Source: Providencia sp.
Lineage (GTDB): Bacteria; Pseudomonadota; Gammaproteobacteria; Enterobacterales; Enterobacteriaceae
DNA length: 64,000 nt
Direction of reading: 5' to 3'
Assembly (NCBI RefSeq): GCF_003533305.1
Contig: NZ_DOEH01000019.1
Span: forward strand, 102,445-166,444
Position 1 is the stretch's first letter. Each line of letters opens with the position of its first letter. This document shows positions 28,585-39,400 of this stretch, in pieces. Position numbers and translations under genes: made by a program. The notes below the pieces were generated by a model. That model was given only the letters and a program-made list of their open reading frames with translations, ran no database searches and was not told the DNA's origin.

Positions 28585-29985
28585 ATGATAGTAGCGCCTG
28601 TAGTCGACGTACTGCAAGGCCGAGTGGCGGTAGGCTCAGAAGTCACCGTTCAAGGCTGGGTACGTACAAGGAGAGATTCAAATGCTGGTTTTTCTTTCCT
28701 CGCCGTTTATGACGGTTCTTGCTTTAACCCATTACAGGCTATCATCAATAATAATTTATCAAATTATAATGACGAAGTCCTTCATCTAACAACCGGTTGC
28801 TCAGTTGAAGTCACAGGCACCGTTAAGGAATCGCCAGGTCAAGGACAATCCTTTGAACTTGACGCGACAGCCGTGAAAGTTGTCGGTTGGATTGATGATC
28901 CTGATACCTACCCTATGGCAGCAAAACGCCATAGCGTTGAGTTTTTACGCGAAGCGGCTCACTTGCGCCCACGTACTAACTTAATTGGTGCGGTTGCACG
29001 AGTTCGCCATACATTGGCACAAGCGCTTCATCGCTTCTTTGATGAGCAAGGTTATTTCTGGGTATCAACCCCATTAATCACCGCATCAGATACCGAAGGT
29101 GCCGGTGAAATGTTCCGTGTTTCCACACTGGACTACAACAACTTGCCACGCAATGACAAAGGTGAAGTTGATTTTAGCGAAGACTTTTTTGGTCGCGAAG
29201 CGTTCCTAACGGTTTCAGGTCAGCTTAATGGCGAAGCTTATGCTACTGCTATTAGCAAAATCTACACTTTCGGACCCACTTTCCGTGCTGAAAATTCAAA
29301 TACTAGCCGTCACTTGGCTGAATTTTGGATGTTGGAACCTGAAGTGGCTTTTGCAAACCTAGACGATGTTGCAGGCCTTGCGGAGCAAATGCTCAAATAT
29401 GCGTTTAAAGCCGCATTAGATGAACGCCGTGACGACTTAGAGTTCTTTGCTCAGCGTGTTGATAAAGAAGTAATCAATCGCCTTGAAAGCTTTGTTAATT
29501 CAGATTTCGCACAAGTGGATTACACCGATGCGATAAAAATCCTCGAAAATTGTGGTCAGAAATTTGAAAACCCAGTTTATTGGGGTGTTGATATGTCATC
29601 TGAACATGAGCGTTATTTAGCAGAACAACACTTTAAAGCACCTGTTGTGGTTAAAAATTACCCGAAAGATATTAAAGCTTTCTATATGCGCCTCAACGAA
29701 GACGGTAAAACCGTTGCCGCAATGGACGTATTAGCACCGGGTATTGGTGAGATCATCGGTGGCTCACAACGTGAAGAACGTCTTGATATGCTAGATGCGC
29801 GTCTTGAAGAGATGGGTATGAATAAAGAAGATTACTGGTGGTATCGCGATCTGCGTCGTTACGGCACAGTGCCACATTCAGGATTCGGCTTAGGCTTCGA
29901 ACGTTTAGTGGCGTATGTCACAGGTGTTGGCAACGTACGTGAAGTCATTGCATTCCCACGTACCCCAAGAAATGCTTCATTCTAG
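28585..29985 (+). CDS. asnS: Asparaginyl-tRNA synthetase
   Basis: Class IIb aminoacyl-tRNA synthetase that charges tRNA-Asn. N-terminal OB-fold anticodon-binding domain (about 15-100, [20 protein letters not shown]), then the catalytic core with motif 2 ([21 protein letters not shown] spans it near 235-255) and motif 3 ([15 protein letters not shown] near 440). The sequence GQLNGEAYA is typical of AsnRS. Length 466 equals E. coli. GAGAG precedes the ATG. It has its own promoter region containing a palindromic repeat and ends in a good terminator before ompF. Confidence 0.97.
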   Translation: MIVAPVVDVLQGRVAVGSEVTVQGWVRTRRDSNAGFSFLAVYDGSCFNPLQAIINNNLSNYNDEVLHLTTGCSVEVTGTVKESPGQGQSFELDATAVKVVGWIDDPDTYPMAAKRHSVEFLREAAHLRPRTNLIGAVARVRHTLAQALHRFFDEQGYFWVSTPLITASDTEGAGEMFRVSTLDYNNLPRNDKGEVDFSEDFFGREAFLTVSGQLNGEAYATAISKIYTFGPTFRAENSNTSRHLAEFWMLEPEVAFANLDDVAGLAEQMLKYAFKAALDERRDDLEFFAQRVDKEVINRLESFVNSDFAQVDYTDAIKILENCGQKFENPVYWGVDMSSEHERYLAEQHFKAPVVVKNYPKDIKAFYMRLNEDGKTVAAMDVLAPGIGEIIGGSQREERLDMLDARLEEMGMNKEDYWWYRDLRRYGTVPHSGFGLGFERLVAYVTGVGNVREVIAFPRTPRNASF

Positions 29986-30371
29986 TGTCACAAATTAGCT
30001 AAGTATTTTTTACTTTCTGTTTCTACTTAGTTAATTTGCTAAATATTGGGTCAATCATCAGGTTGGCCCAATACTTTTTGTAGAAGTCTTAATTATTATT
30101 CTGTTTTTATACCTCAGCATAAATTCTGTATAGTTGTTAACTCAATCACAAATTTTCTGTTATCGCCTTATAAGTGACCTGTTATTCAATCTTATAAGGA
30201 ATAGCTAAGAATTATCTGCTTTTGCGATCCAATTACTGACTTCTTTTAGCACAAAACAGCATTCGAGTTTCCCTAAGTCGCTCAAAAAAAGCTCAATTCG
30301 CCTTGTGAAAAAGTTCACTTATTTTTGTAATATTTTTTAAACTGGTACGATGTGTGGTTATTATTTGATCT
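29986..30371. other. Intergenic DNA, asnS to ompF
   Basis: Holds the asnS terminator and AT-rich DNA ahead of the OmpR-binding region of ompF. No gene was found. Confidence 0.4.
30044..30079 (+). terminator. asnS terminator
   Basis: TATTGGGTCAA pairs with TTGGCCCAATA (one G-U pair) around an 8-base loop, and CTTTTTG follows. It lies about 60 bases past the asnS stop. Confidence 0.85.
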
Positions 30372-30438
30372 ATTTTTTACATTTTGAAACATATTATTAC
30401 CATTTGTTACAGAAACTTCGTTTTTGTAGCACTTTGAG
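30372..30438 (+). promoter_or_regulatory. OmpR-binding region of ompF
   Basis: Stretches TTTTTTACATTTTGAAACAT, TTTGTTACAGAAAC and TTTTTGTAGCACTTTGA resemble the F1-F3 OmpR sites of E. coli ompF, where TTTGTAGCACTTTCA is the promoter-proximal one. The order and T-rich spacing are kept. Osmolarity control by EnvZ/OmpR is inferred. Confidence 0.65.
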
Positions 30439-30534
30439 GGTGGATTAATTTATTTAGCAATGGAACACTGGTCGCCGACATAGACGACACTAATCTCTCA
30501 TAAATAGTTCCAAATAAATTTGAGAATTATTTTT

Positions 30535-30579
30535 GGCAGTGGCAGGTGTCCGAAAATAACACCAATGAGGGTAATAATA
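30535..30579 (+). promoter_or_regulatory. ompF mRNA leader, MicF target region
   Basis: GGCAGTGGCAGGTGTC and ATGAGGGTAATAATA are almost identical to the E. coli ompF leader up to the start codon. In E. coli the small RNA MicF pairs here and blocks translation. The micF gene itself, next to ompC in E. coli, is not in this window. Confidence 0.6.
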
Positions 30580-31692
30580 ATGATGAAGCGCAATATTCTT
30601 GCAATAGTTATCCCAGCTCTGTTGTCTGCAGGCGCAGCAAACGCAGCTGAAGTTTATAACAAAGACGGCAACAAATTAGACGTTTACGGTAAAGTTGACG
30701 TTCGTCACTATTTCGCATCTGCTGATAAAAAAGACAGCAATGGTAATGCTAAATCAAGCCAAGACGGTGATGATTCACGTGTTCGTGTTGGTCTGAAAGG
30801 TGATACTCAAATCACTGATCAACTGACTGGTTTTGGTCGTTTCGAGTGGGAAACTAAAACTAACAAAACTGAAACTAACAACGAAAACAAAAACCGTTTA
30901 GCTTACGCTGGTTTGAAATTCGCTGATTTCGGTTCAATCGACTACGGCCGTAACTACGGCGTAATCTATGACACGAACGCATGGACCGACGTTATGCCTT
31001 TATGGGGCGGCGACACTATGGCTCAGACTGACACGTTCATGACTAGCCGTAACCGTAACCTATTAACTTACCGTAACAACAATGCATTCGGTTATGTTGA
31101 TGGCCTAAGCTTTGCCCTGCAATACCAAGGCAAAAATGGCGACAACAACAAATCTAGTGCTAAAACAGCTTACGAAAATAACGGTGACGGCTACGGTCTA
31201 TCTACCGCTTATGACTTAGGTTGGGGCGTGACTCTGGGTGGTGGTTATTCTAACTCTTCACGTACTCCTGCACAGAAAAATACAACAGCTGCTGGTGGCG
31301 ATAAAGCTCAAGCATGGAACGTTGGTGGTAAATTCGACGCTAACAATGTTTACTTAGCTGCTATGTATGGTCAAGCACTGAATACTACCCACTTCGGTAA
31401 AAATGATACTATTGCTAACAAAACTGAAAACGTTGAGTTAGTAGCACAGTACCTGTTCGATTTCGGTTTGAAACCATCTTTAGGTTATAACCAATCAAAA
31501 GGTAAAGATATCGCAGGCGGTAACGGCGACATCGTTAAATACATCTCTGTAGGTTCTTACTACTACTTCAACAAAAACATGTCTGCAGTTGTTGATTACA
31601 AAATCAACCTGCTGAAAGACAATGACTTCTCTAAAACTTACGGTCTGATGACAGACAACGTAGTTGGTTTAGGTCTAGTTTACCAATTCTAA
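30580..31692 (+). CDS. ompF: OmpF-type general porin
   Basis: Trimeric 16-stranded outer membrane porin for small hydrophilic solutes. A 22-residue signal peptide ([15 protein letters not shown]...ANA) precedes mature [18 protein letters not shown]. Porin markers are [21 protein letters not shown] near 60, the L3 constriction loop with LWGGDT (OmpF has FGGDT), NYGVIYD and the C-terminal strand ending LGLVYQF with terminal Phe. Length 370 against 362 in E. coli. GAGGG lies 8 bases ahead of the ATG at 30580; a longer frame from a TTG at 30520 runs through the conserved leader and is rejected. Position between asnS and aspC fits ompF rather than ompC. Confidence 0.93.
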   Translation: MMKRNILAIVIPALLSAGAANAAEVYNKDGNKLDVYGKVDVRHYFASADKKDSNGNAKSSQDGDDSRVRVGLKGDTQITDQLTGFGRFEWETKTNKTETNNENKNRLAYAGLKFADFGSIDYGRNYGVIYDTNAWTDVMPLWGGDTMAQTDTFMTSRNRNLLTYRNNNAFGYVDGLSFALQYQGKNGDNNKSSAKTAYENNGDGYGLSTAYDLGWGVTLGGGYSNSSRTPAQKNTTAAGGDKAQAWNVGGKFDANNVYLAAMYGQALNTTHFGKNDTIANKTENVELVAQYLFDFGLKPSLGYNQSKGKDIAGGNGDIVKYISVGSYYYFNKNMSAVVDYKINLLKDNDFSKTYGLMTDNVVGLGLVYQF

Positions 31693-32125
31693 TTATCAGC
31701 TAACTGATAATTTTGAAACAGTAAATATGTTTTTGAAAGCAGCACTTCGGTGCTGCTTTTTTATTGGTTATTATTCGCAGCATCACTTATCGCTTTATCT
31801 CCCTACCTTGTAATTACGATGTCTATTATCGCCCACGACTTTGACTCATCTAAGCTAAGCGCTAAACAATGCATTCCCTCTAAAAATACAATCAACACTC
31901 TCATCACCATACTCATTATCTTGCTTTAAAAACTAATAATTAGACAATATCACTGTATTACTGGCGATTACTGGTCGTATTGCAGGCAATACCTATCGAG
32001 TTCACAAGATCTCACCAATTATAGGTAAAACAGTTGGCAAATCCCCTCGCTCACGTTACCCTGAGAACTCGACATTTTCGGCTAAACCACCTTTCAGCTA
32101 ACAACAGAGCTTTGGAATCGATAAC
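31693..32125. other. Intergenic DNA, ompF to aspC
   Basis: Contains the ompF terminator and the aspC promoter region. Just after ompF a second small inverted repeat (AATTATCAG / CTGATAATT, 31691-31712) is seen. No gene was recognised in the remaining 360 bases. Confidence 0.4.
31736..31762 (+). terminator. ompF terminator
   Basis: AAAGCAGCAC, a TTCG tetraloop and GTGCTGCTTT form a 10-bp stem that runs into TTTTTT: a textbook intrinsic terminator. Confidence 0.96.
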
Positions 32126-33316
32126 ATGTTTGAAAAAATCACTGCTGCCCCTGCGGACCCTATTCTCGGTCTTGCTGATAGTTTCCGTGCGGATCCTCGC
32201 GATAACAAAATTAACTTAGGTATTGGCGTCTACAAAGACGAATCAGGTAAAACACCTGTGCTTGATACTGTTAAAAAAGCAGAGAAATTTCTGCTTGATA
32301 ACGAAAATACTAAAAACTATCTTGCTATCAGTGGAATGCCTGAGTTTGGTCGAGTCACCCAAATATTACTATTTGGTGAAAACCATGAAATCGTAACCTC
32401 TAAACGTGCACGCACTGCACAAGCGCCGGGCGGTACAGGTGCATTACGTATCGCAGCTGATTTCATTGCAAAACAAACCAATGCAAAACGTGTCTGGATA
32501 AGCGGCCCAACTTGGCCTAACCATAACAATATTTTTGAAGCCGCTGGTTTAGAAGTTAAAACTTATAGCTATTACAGTGCCGCTAAACATGATATCGATT
32601 TTGAAGGTATGATAAGCAGCCTAGCAGACGCTACAGCGGGTGATGCAATCGTACTGCATGGTTGTTGCCATAACCCAACAGGTATCGACCCAACAGCCGA
32701 GCAGTGGTCTATTCTCGCAGACTTATGTGCAGAAAAAGGTTTACTGCCTATTTTTGACTTTGCTTACCAAGGTTTTGCTAAAGGCTTAGATGAAGATGCA
32801 GAAGGCCTGCGTATTTTCACCAAAAACAATCCAGAAATGATTGTCGCGAGCTCTTTCTCGAAAAACTTCGGCTTATACAACGAACGTGTTGGCGCTTGCA
32901 CCATTATCGCCAAAGACAGCGATAACGCAGAGCGTGCATTTAGCCAAGCGAAAGCCGTTATCCGTGCTAACTACTCAAATCCGCCCGCTCATGGCGCAGC
33001 TGTTGTCACAACCATTTTGTCTGATGAAAATTTAAAAGCAGAATGGATCCAAGAACTAACATCAATGCGTGAACGTATTAAACGTATGCGCCAGCTGCTC
33101 GTAAAAACGTTGGAAGAGAAAGGCGCTAAACAAGACTTTAGCTTCATCATCAACCAAAACGGTATGTTCTCATTCAGTGGCTTAACCAAAGAGCAAGTAG
33201 AACGCCTGCGTAGCGAATTTGGTATTTATGCAGTAAGCTCTGGTCGTATTAACGTCGCTGGCTTAACACTTGAGAACATGGTTCCTTTGTGTGATGCGAT
33301 TGTAAAAGTGCTATAA
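32126..33316 (+). CDS. aspC: Aspartate aminotransferase
   Basis: PLP enzyme that interconverts aspartate and 2-oxoglutarate with oxaloacetate and glutamate. The PLP lysine is Lys246 in [15 protein letters not shown], the same number as in E. coli AspC. Other conserved parts are [15 protein letters not shown], the Asn-Pro-Thr-Gly motif [23 protein letters not shown] and the substrate-binding Arg in [10 protein letters not shown]. Length 396 equals E. coli. GGAA lies ahead of the ATG. The order ompF-aspC is as in E. coli, where gloC would come next; here a 10-kb toxin gene intervenes. Confidence 0.97.
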   Translation: MFEKITAAPADPILGLADSFRADPRDNKINLGIGVYKDESGKTPVLDTVKKAEKFLLDNENTKNYLAISGMPEFGRVTQILLFGENHEIVTSKRARTAQAPGGTGALRIAADFIAKQTNAKRVWISGPTWPNHNNIFEAAGLEVKTYSYYSAAKHDIDFEGMISSLADATAGDAIVLHGCCHNPTGIDPTAEQWSILADLCAEKGLLPIFDFAYQGFAKGLDEDAEGLRIFTKNNPEMIVASSFSKNFGLYNERVGACTIIAKDSDNAERAFSQAKAVIRANYSNPPAHGAAVVTTILSDENLKAEWIQELTSMRERIKRMRQLLVKTLEEKGAKQDFSFIINQNGMFSFSGLTKEQVERLRSEFGIYAVSSGRINVAGLTLENMVPLCDAIVKVL

Positions 33317-33362
33317 GCCAAGCTTATCACTTTTTGCGGTTTAACCGTTGATATCATCAATA

Positions 33363-33397
33363 GGCCAGTCAGTGAATTCTCTGACTGGCCATTTTTT
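33363..33397 (+). terminator. aspC terminator
   Basis: GGCCAGTCAG and CTGACTGGCC form a perfect 10-bp stem with an 8-base loop, followed by ATTTTTT. The convergent toxin gene stops 9 bases further on, so the same hairpin may also help end its transcript. Confidence 0.93.
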
Positions 33398-33405
33398 AGA
33401 GATGG

Positions 33406-36400
33406 TTATTTAAGGTTGCTGAGGAAGTGCTCTGTTATTTGTGCCGCCCCCCAATTTTTTCTATAATTACCATTCTTTATCGTAGAATCAAGGTTACTTT
33501 CATAGGCTATACGTTGCTCGGCGAGTAGCTGTATCAAACGTTCAACGGTTTGATCTATATTTTGTTTTGATAGCAGCCTGTGGTCGTTAAGATAATTCAC
33601 CTCGGTTACATTAGCCACTTTATTCAAATGGTTGTTATGGCGTAACGTCACGACTCTTCCACTCTTTGATTCATATTTCGTTTCAGTCACCGTTGCGGAT
33701 AACTGATTGCCATCGGTGTCGTTACGCTCAAAACCAATCAATAGCAGCTTATTTCGCCCAGCAAAATCAGTGACCGTCACATCCCCTTCACCATGGCCAC
33801 TGATAATGTAGAGATCATCTCCTTTATCTGCCGATAATTGGTCTTCTCCATCTAATGAGATCAACACATCCTGATGCATACCCTGTGCCAATAAAACATC
33901 ATTACCTTGCCCACCATACAGCACATTCTCTCCGCCAGTCGCAATCAGTTTATCATTACCACCACCACCTTTTATCACACGACCGTACTCAGTCATATCT
34001 ATGATCTCATCATTGCCAGATAAAGCATCAATGAACCAGTTATCTCTCCTACTGTCAGGCTGTAGCGTCCTTCCATCATTACCCGCTGTTAGCATTACGG
34101 GTTTCACGGTCAGCCCTTTTAGCGTGTCAGCCAGTTTCTCAGTTGGCTTCCAAGTAGCAAGCTCTCCGAAATGCTTTTCTTCATGCAATTTTTTAGATAA
34201 ATAATTCACGAGCGGTGTCATACCATCACCTGTGGATGCAATAAATTTTTCATCCAATCGTTCATAATGATGAATGCTAAAATTAGCCGCGCTGTCATCG
34301 CTAGGTCGTTTAATTTTGACAATTTTACCGCCTGCTGAAGAATAGAGCAGGTATTCCTCATTGCTTTGCTTTATGGGATCGTTTTTAAAGTTGACCAAGT
34401 GAATATGATTGTGCCCCGCATCATCTACAATATAAACCCCACCCGCCTGATTACCCTCAATCACATAATGATCACTTCCCTCCCCACCCATTAAAGCATC
34501 ACTGCCATCACTCGATAACAGTAGGTCATCACCTAGCCCACCGCTAACCGAATTAATCCCAGCGCCGCCATACAGAACATTATTTCCGACTGAGGCCTTA
34601 ATATTATCATCACCCTTACCACCTAATAGGACGTAACTGTCTAAGCTTCTGCTGATAATTATATCGTCACCATTCCCCCCATCAATAACATGCTCTTCTG
34701 ATATATAACCTGCAGGTAGGATTATTTGGTCAGCGTGGTCACTGCTCTCCATGACGGGTTTTATTGGCGTTATAAAGCCCTCCTTTAGATTCACTTTAAA
34801 TACGTTGCTGTGCTTATCTTGCAGTAAAACAACCTCCGTCAGGTGCTCTCCGACATTAGTAAACTTGATATCTAATTGTTTTTTCCCTGAATTATTAATA
34901 GAGTAAATCTCATAGCCATCCATGTGTAGTGAATAACCATTCTCAGTCGGCAATAATAAATTCACACTATCCGATTTAGTAAAACTATCCTTCACTTTAG
35001 AAAAGTCGAACTCAATTTGCCCATATTCATCTTTTCCTTGCACAATTTGGTAAGTATCGATTCCACGACTAATTTCTATATAACTACCACTCTTGATAAG
35101 TGGTAATAAATTATTTTTATCATTGCCGTAATAGGATAAATGCTCAGCACGGCCAATCGGGGTAAACCAACCCCATTCAGGGGCAATATGGCAACGAGAT
35201 TGATTTATCGTTATACAATTAGCTAGCTCATCTATTTTGACGGATTTATGTTCAGGGGCTGGTAACTGATCATATTCTTGAATATAACTTAAGCTGAAAT
35301 ATTGATGAGGTCGTGTTTTATCTTGTTGAGTTGTCATCACCCAACCATCACGTGTTTGTAGCTGATAGATATGATGCAGCGTTTTCGAATCGCCATCTGA
35401 TTCAAACACATTTTCTAACACAATTGATACTTCACTTTCTACATTTGCAAAACTTTGTCCACCAATCACGTGGTCCGCCAATTTTATTGTTAAGACCAAG
35501 TTATTACCACTTAACCGTATTTGTATTATTTCATCTAAGGAATATTCTAAATTGACTCGGCTTTGTGAACGATTATATTCATTAATCATTACTTCCGTTT
35601 GATATATTCTATTACCCTGTATATAGACAGGGTTATGATACCTTCGAGTTTTAACAACTTTTTCTTTTATGTCAAAATAACGTTCTGTAAGATAAAAATC
35701 ACTAACATGTTCAGACCAGTCAAAACGGCGGATACGATAGCTATCATTACCATCACCACCTAGCGCTCTACCTTGGGTTAAAATAAGCAGATCATCGCCT
35801 CCTTTTCCTTCCAATACATCAAAGCCAAGCCCACCATCTAATATATTAACCGCATCATTTCCCTGTAAAGTGTCATCGCTATTTCCCCTTACCACCACAT
35901 TTTCCATTGCTTGTAAGTTCGCCGCTGGAATAACGATAAGAGAACTTTGTTCCTGATAATTCAGCGTATTTGCATTTAAATCGACAAGCACCTGATGGTT
36001 CTTCGGTAAGCTATCAATAATGACGGTATCTTGCCCACCTTGACCATCTAAATATTTAGTTGGTAATTTCCCTCCGCGTGACATTAATGAACTTACGCTA
36101 CAATCACGCATAAAAAATAAATCATCGCTGTCCCCACCTGCGAAATATTTTTCACCAAGTAAAACCTGAAAGGAATTTTTTTGTGATTTTTTTCCGATAA
36201 GCACATCATTACCATTAGCTGTATTCCAACTTATCCCTTGGCTAAATGTGCTTTCTATATGTAATGCCGTGCGATAAGTATTATTCACCAAATTTTCACT
36301 AAAGAAGCGTTCATCAGCGCTAATCAAGCGCTGCCCAAACACACTAAATTGAGTATTGGTTGAATAAAAATTAATTTGTTCTGAAGCTGAATTCTTTAAT

Positions 36401-39400
36401 TGCCTATCTAGGGGCAATGATAAATTATTATCTAGCACCTGATGCCGGGCTTTAAATTCATCAAATAATGGGTTCTTATAACTAGTATTTAAAGAATAAT
36501 GCTCATTAGTCGAGACTCTGCCTATCGGCTTAAGGTCTATTATCTCTTTAGCTTCCCGCTTAAAATGAATCTTTTTACGATAATCTGGCTCAATACTTTC
36601 ATAGCTTTTATAGAGAGTTTTTAAACGTTTAAACCAGCCTCTATTTCTAGCGAGTTCAATTTGTAAAATGAAATCGGCTTCTTCAGCTGTAAACGTAGGG
36701 GCTCCATTACGTAAAAAACAGAAAACAATATTTCCTGATCCTAATTTTTCAGTAGAGAAAGTTCCATGGAAGTAATTCCTATGATTATCAACTAAATAAT
36801 ATCTCTGCAAAGGTTCAGAGATGGGTTTTTCAACAATACTGAGGTGATGACCAAAACCTGCATGCTGAATATTACTTTCGAATAAAATCAGATCCCTATC
36901 CCAATCTTGATTTTTGAATGCATTAATCTGGTGTTGATTACTCATCTCTTGCTGACTACGTAAGGTTGGCTCCAAACCAAAAGCGCCTCGGATCCCTTCT
37001 TCTAATTCGCGATCCCAGTCAATATCAATAATATTTTTAATATTTTCAACAGCTCGGATGCCGTTATAAACCCAGCCCCCCACGAGCAATACTCCTCCAA
37101 CAACTAATCCTATAACCGGAATAGTCGAAGAACCGACTAAGACGCCAATGACAGTCACCCCATTGATCACCGAACCCACAATAGAAAAAGTGGCATTAAC
37201 AATAATGTCTTCACGCTGTTTAGGGTCTGTTACACTGTCCAATTTAGATAAACTGTCGTAAGCTTGATAGGCATCAATTCCCATCCCTATCAAATTGAAG
37301 ATCACTACCGTGCCCATTGCAAGTCTTGACCGGAACAATGAGCTTGTCCCCTTACTCGATGCGATACTTAATAGCATTGGTTGCACTATCATATCGCCAT
37401 AATTAAAAAAGGCAGACGCAACAAGTAAATAAAACTGCTTCTCTAACTCTTTACTTTCTTCAACGCTAATATCGGGATTATCCAATTTGGCCAAAATAGC
37501 ATAAGCGCTAATCAGACTTTGGATCGCACCAGCCGCCCCCATGACTTGCCCAGCATGATTTGCAATACGATGATATTTAGGAAGCTTGTTACCCGCTTGA
37601 CGAACCTTGAGTAATGTGGAGGACGCAACAGCGTCCTGTTGAGCATCGATATTGCTCGCTAAATATTTAAACTGTTTTTTCAGTGCTCCCGACTCAGCAA
37701 AGTTAGCTTTCCGCTCGACGAGTTGGTAAATATCTGCTGATTTTAATTGCTCATGAAACACTTTAATGAAAGAGAGATCCTCTTTCCCACCCTCCATTAA
37801 GGTAAAGTAGGTCGATAATTTCTCAGGGGAAAAGCGAATTTTTTTATGTTGTCCACCCACATCGAAATCGCTAAGAGAAATTGTTCTTCCCTCTATTGTG
37901 GCGCCTAATTGCTGTAATTTTACAAAAGAAACTTTTTCCCCATTGATAGTAACCCAGCGATTTTTAGGTAGGGAAAACGCAGTTTGCTCTATAATCGATT
38001 CTCGTTGATTTTGTAATGAGGGCAATACCTTTTTAATATTTTTAAAATCTAAATCAATAACCTGGAAATCAGCTCTAAAATTGCCATTCTTCATTACTTC
38101 GAGCCCGGCATTTTTTCCTCTCGCAATAAATTTTCCATCCGCAAGTTGAATATCTTCATTAAAATAATGTTTAATTTTTTGTTGGAATTTCCATTGAGCT
38201 CCCTCAGACGTTCTATTTTTAATACTAAATTGTATCCCTTGAGGATCAAATAAACTAATTTCATGACTTCCATTACGGTTGACTTGCATTACCGTATAAG
38301 TAGCTGATTTTCCTTTTATGAAAATAATTGCATTGCCAGAACCGGAGACGGTTGAAAATAAGTTTAATAGCGACTGATCAACCACCAATATACTATTTTC
38401 ACGAACGACGGTATTAATATAGTGGCTATATTCATCCATTTTTATCAACAATGATCTTTCTGCTGATGTTAATGTACCTTTAAATTTAATTCTCTCAAGC
38501 TGTGCTTTTCGCTCAATAATATCTCGCGCCGTATCGCTACCCGTAAAATAAAATTCAATGCCATACATTCCCCCCAGAGTTTGGTCTATCACTCTAGGTT
38601 GATCCACTAAACGGATAATATCATGGTTAATTAACCCCACTTTATAACCATAACTTAACAGCTGATTAAATTGCTTCAATCGCTGTGCTTGGTTATTTTC
38701 ATAGGTTTTAAACACTTCACTAAACGAAAGTCTCCTTAACTGAGCCTCTTCTGCCACTAAATTAGATGAACTAAACTCTTTTAGGTTATTGCTTAATAAT
38801 ATGAATTTATTATCATCAGTGACTAAGTCTAAAACTTTACCTTTATTAAACTCAACTCCATTAAATCCATCCCCAGCCGGAAATATTTTACTCAATAATA
38901 GTTTTGAGTTTTCACTTAAATTATTTAATAACGATAAATCATTTTTTATCTCAATTAATAGAGTATGAATATACTCGGCTTGTTGCTGATAACTGTTTGA
39001 TAGTGAAGATTCAAGAAGCAAGTTCATTGACAAAGTATTAAAATCTTTATTTTGACTCAAAATATCATTCAATCTTTTATTAATTAATGGGTCTGATACT
39101 GCGATTTTTAATTTTTCAATATCAACCCCTCCATTTTCATCTGAAAAATAATTTAATAAATAAGGATGTTCCACCTTAGTGATATCTTGAATTAAAACCT
39201 CTTTTAACGATATTTTTTCCAGTAACGTAATCAATGACTGATGTGAATTTCCGCCTAAAAATGATGTACTCTGAGTATCATTATTTACACTAGCAAGATG
39301 GTGATTATAATCATGCGTATATTTGGATTTAACCTCGGAAGTCATACCATGCGATTTAAGATTTGCAGATAAGTCCATAAGAAACACTTTATGCTCCGCC

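Noticed and set aside
30520..30579. N-terminal extension of ompF from a TTG codon
   Set aside because: The stretch is the conserved mRNA leader with the GAGGG ribosome binding site; the signal peptide starts at 30580.
33727..33775. GTGACCGTCAC, looked at as a possible matS site
   Set aside because: matS needs three bases between GTGAC and GTCAC; here there is only one, and it lies in the RTX coding region.
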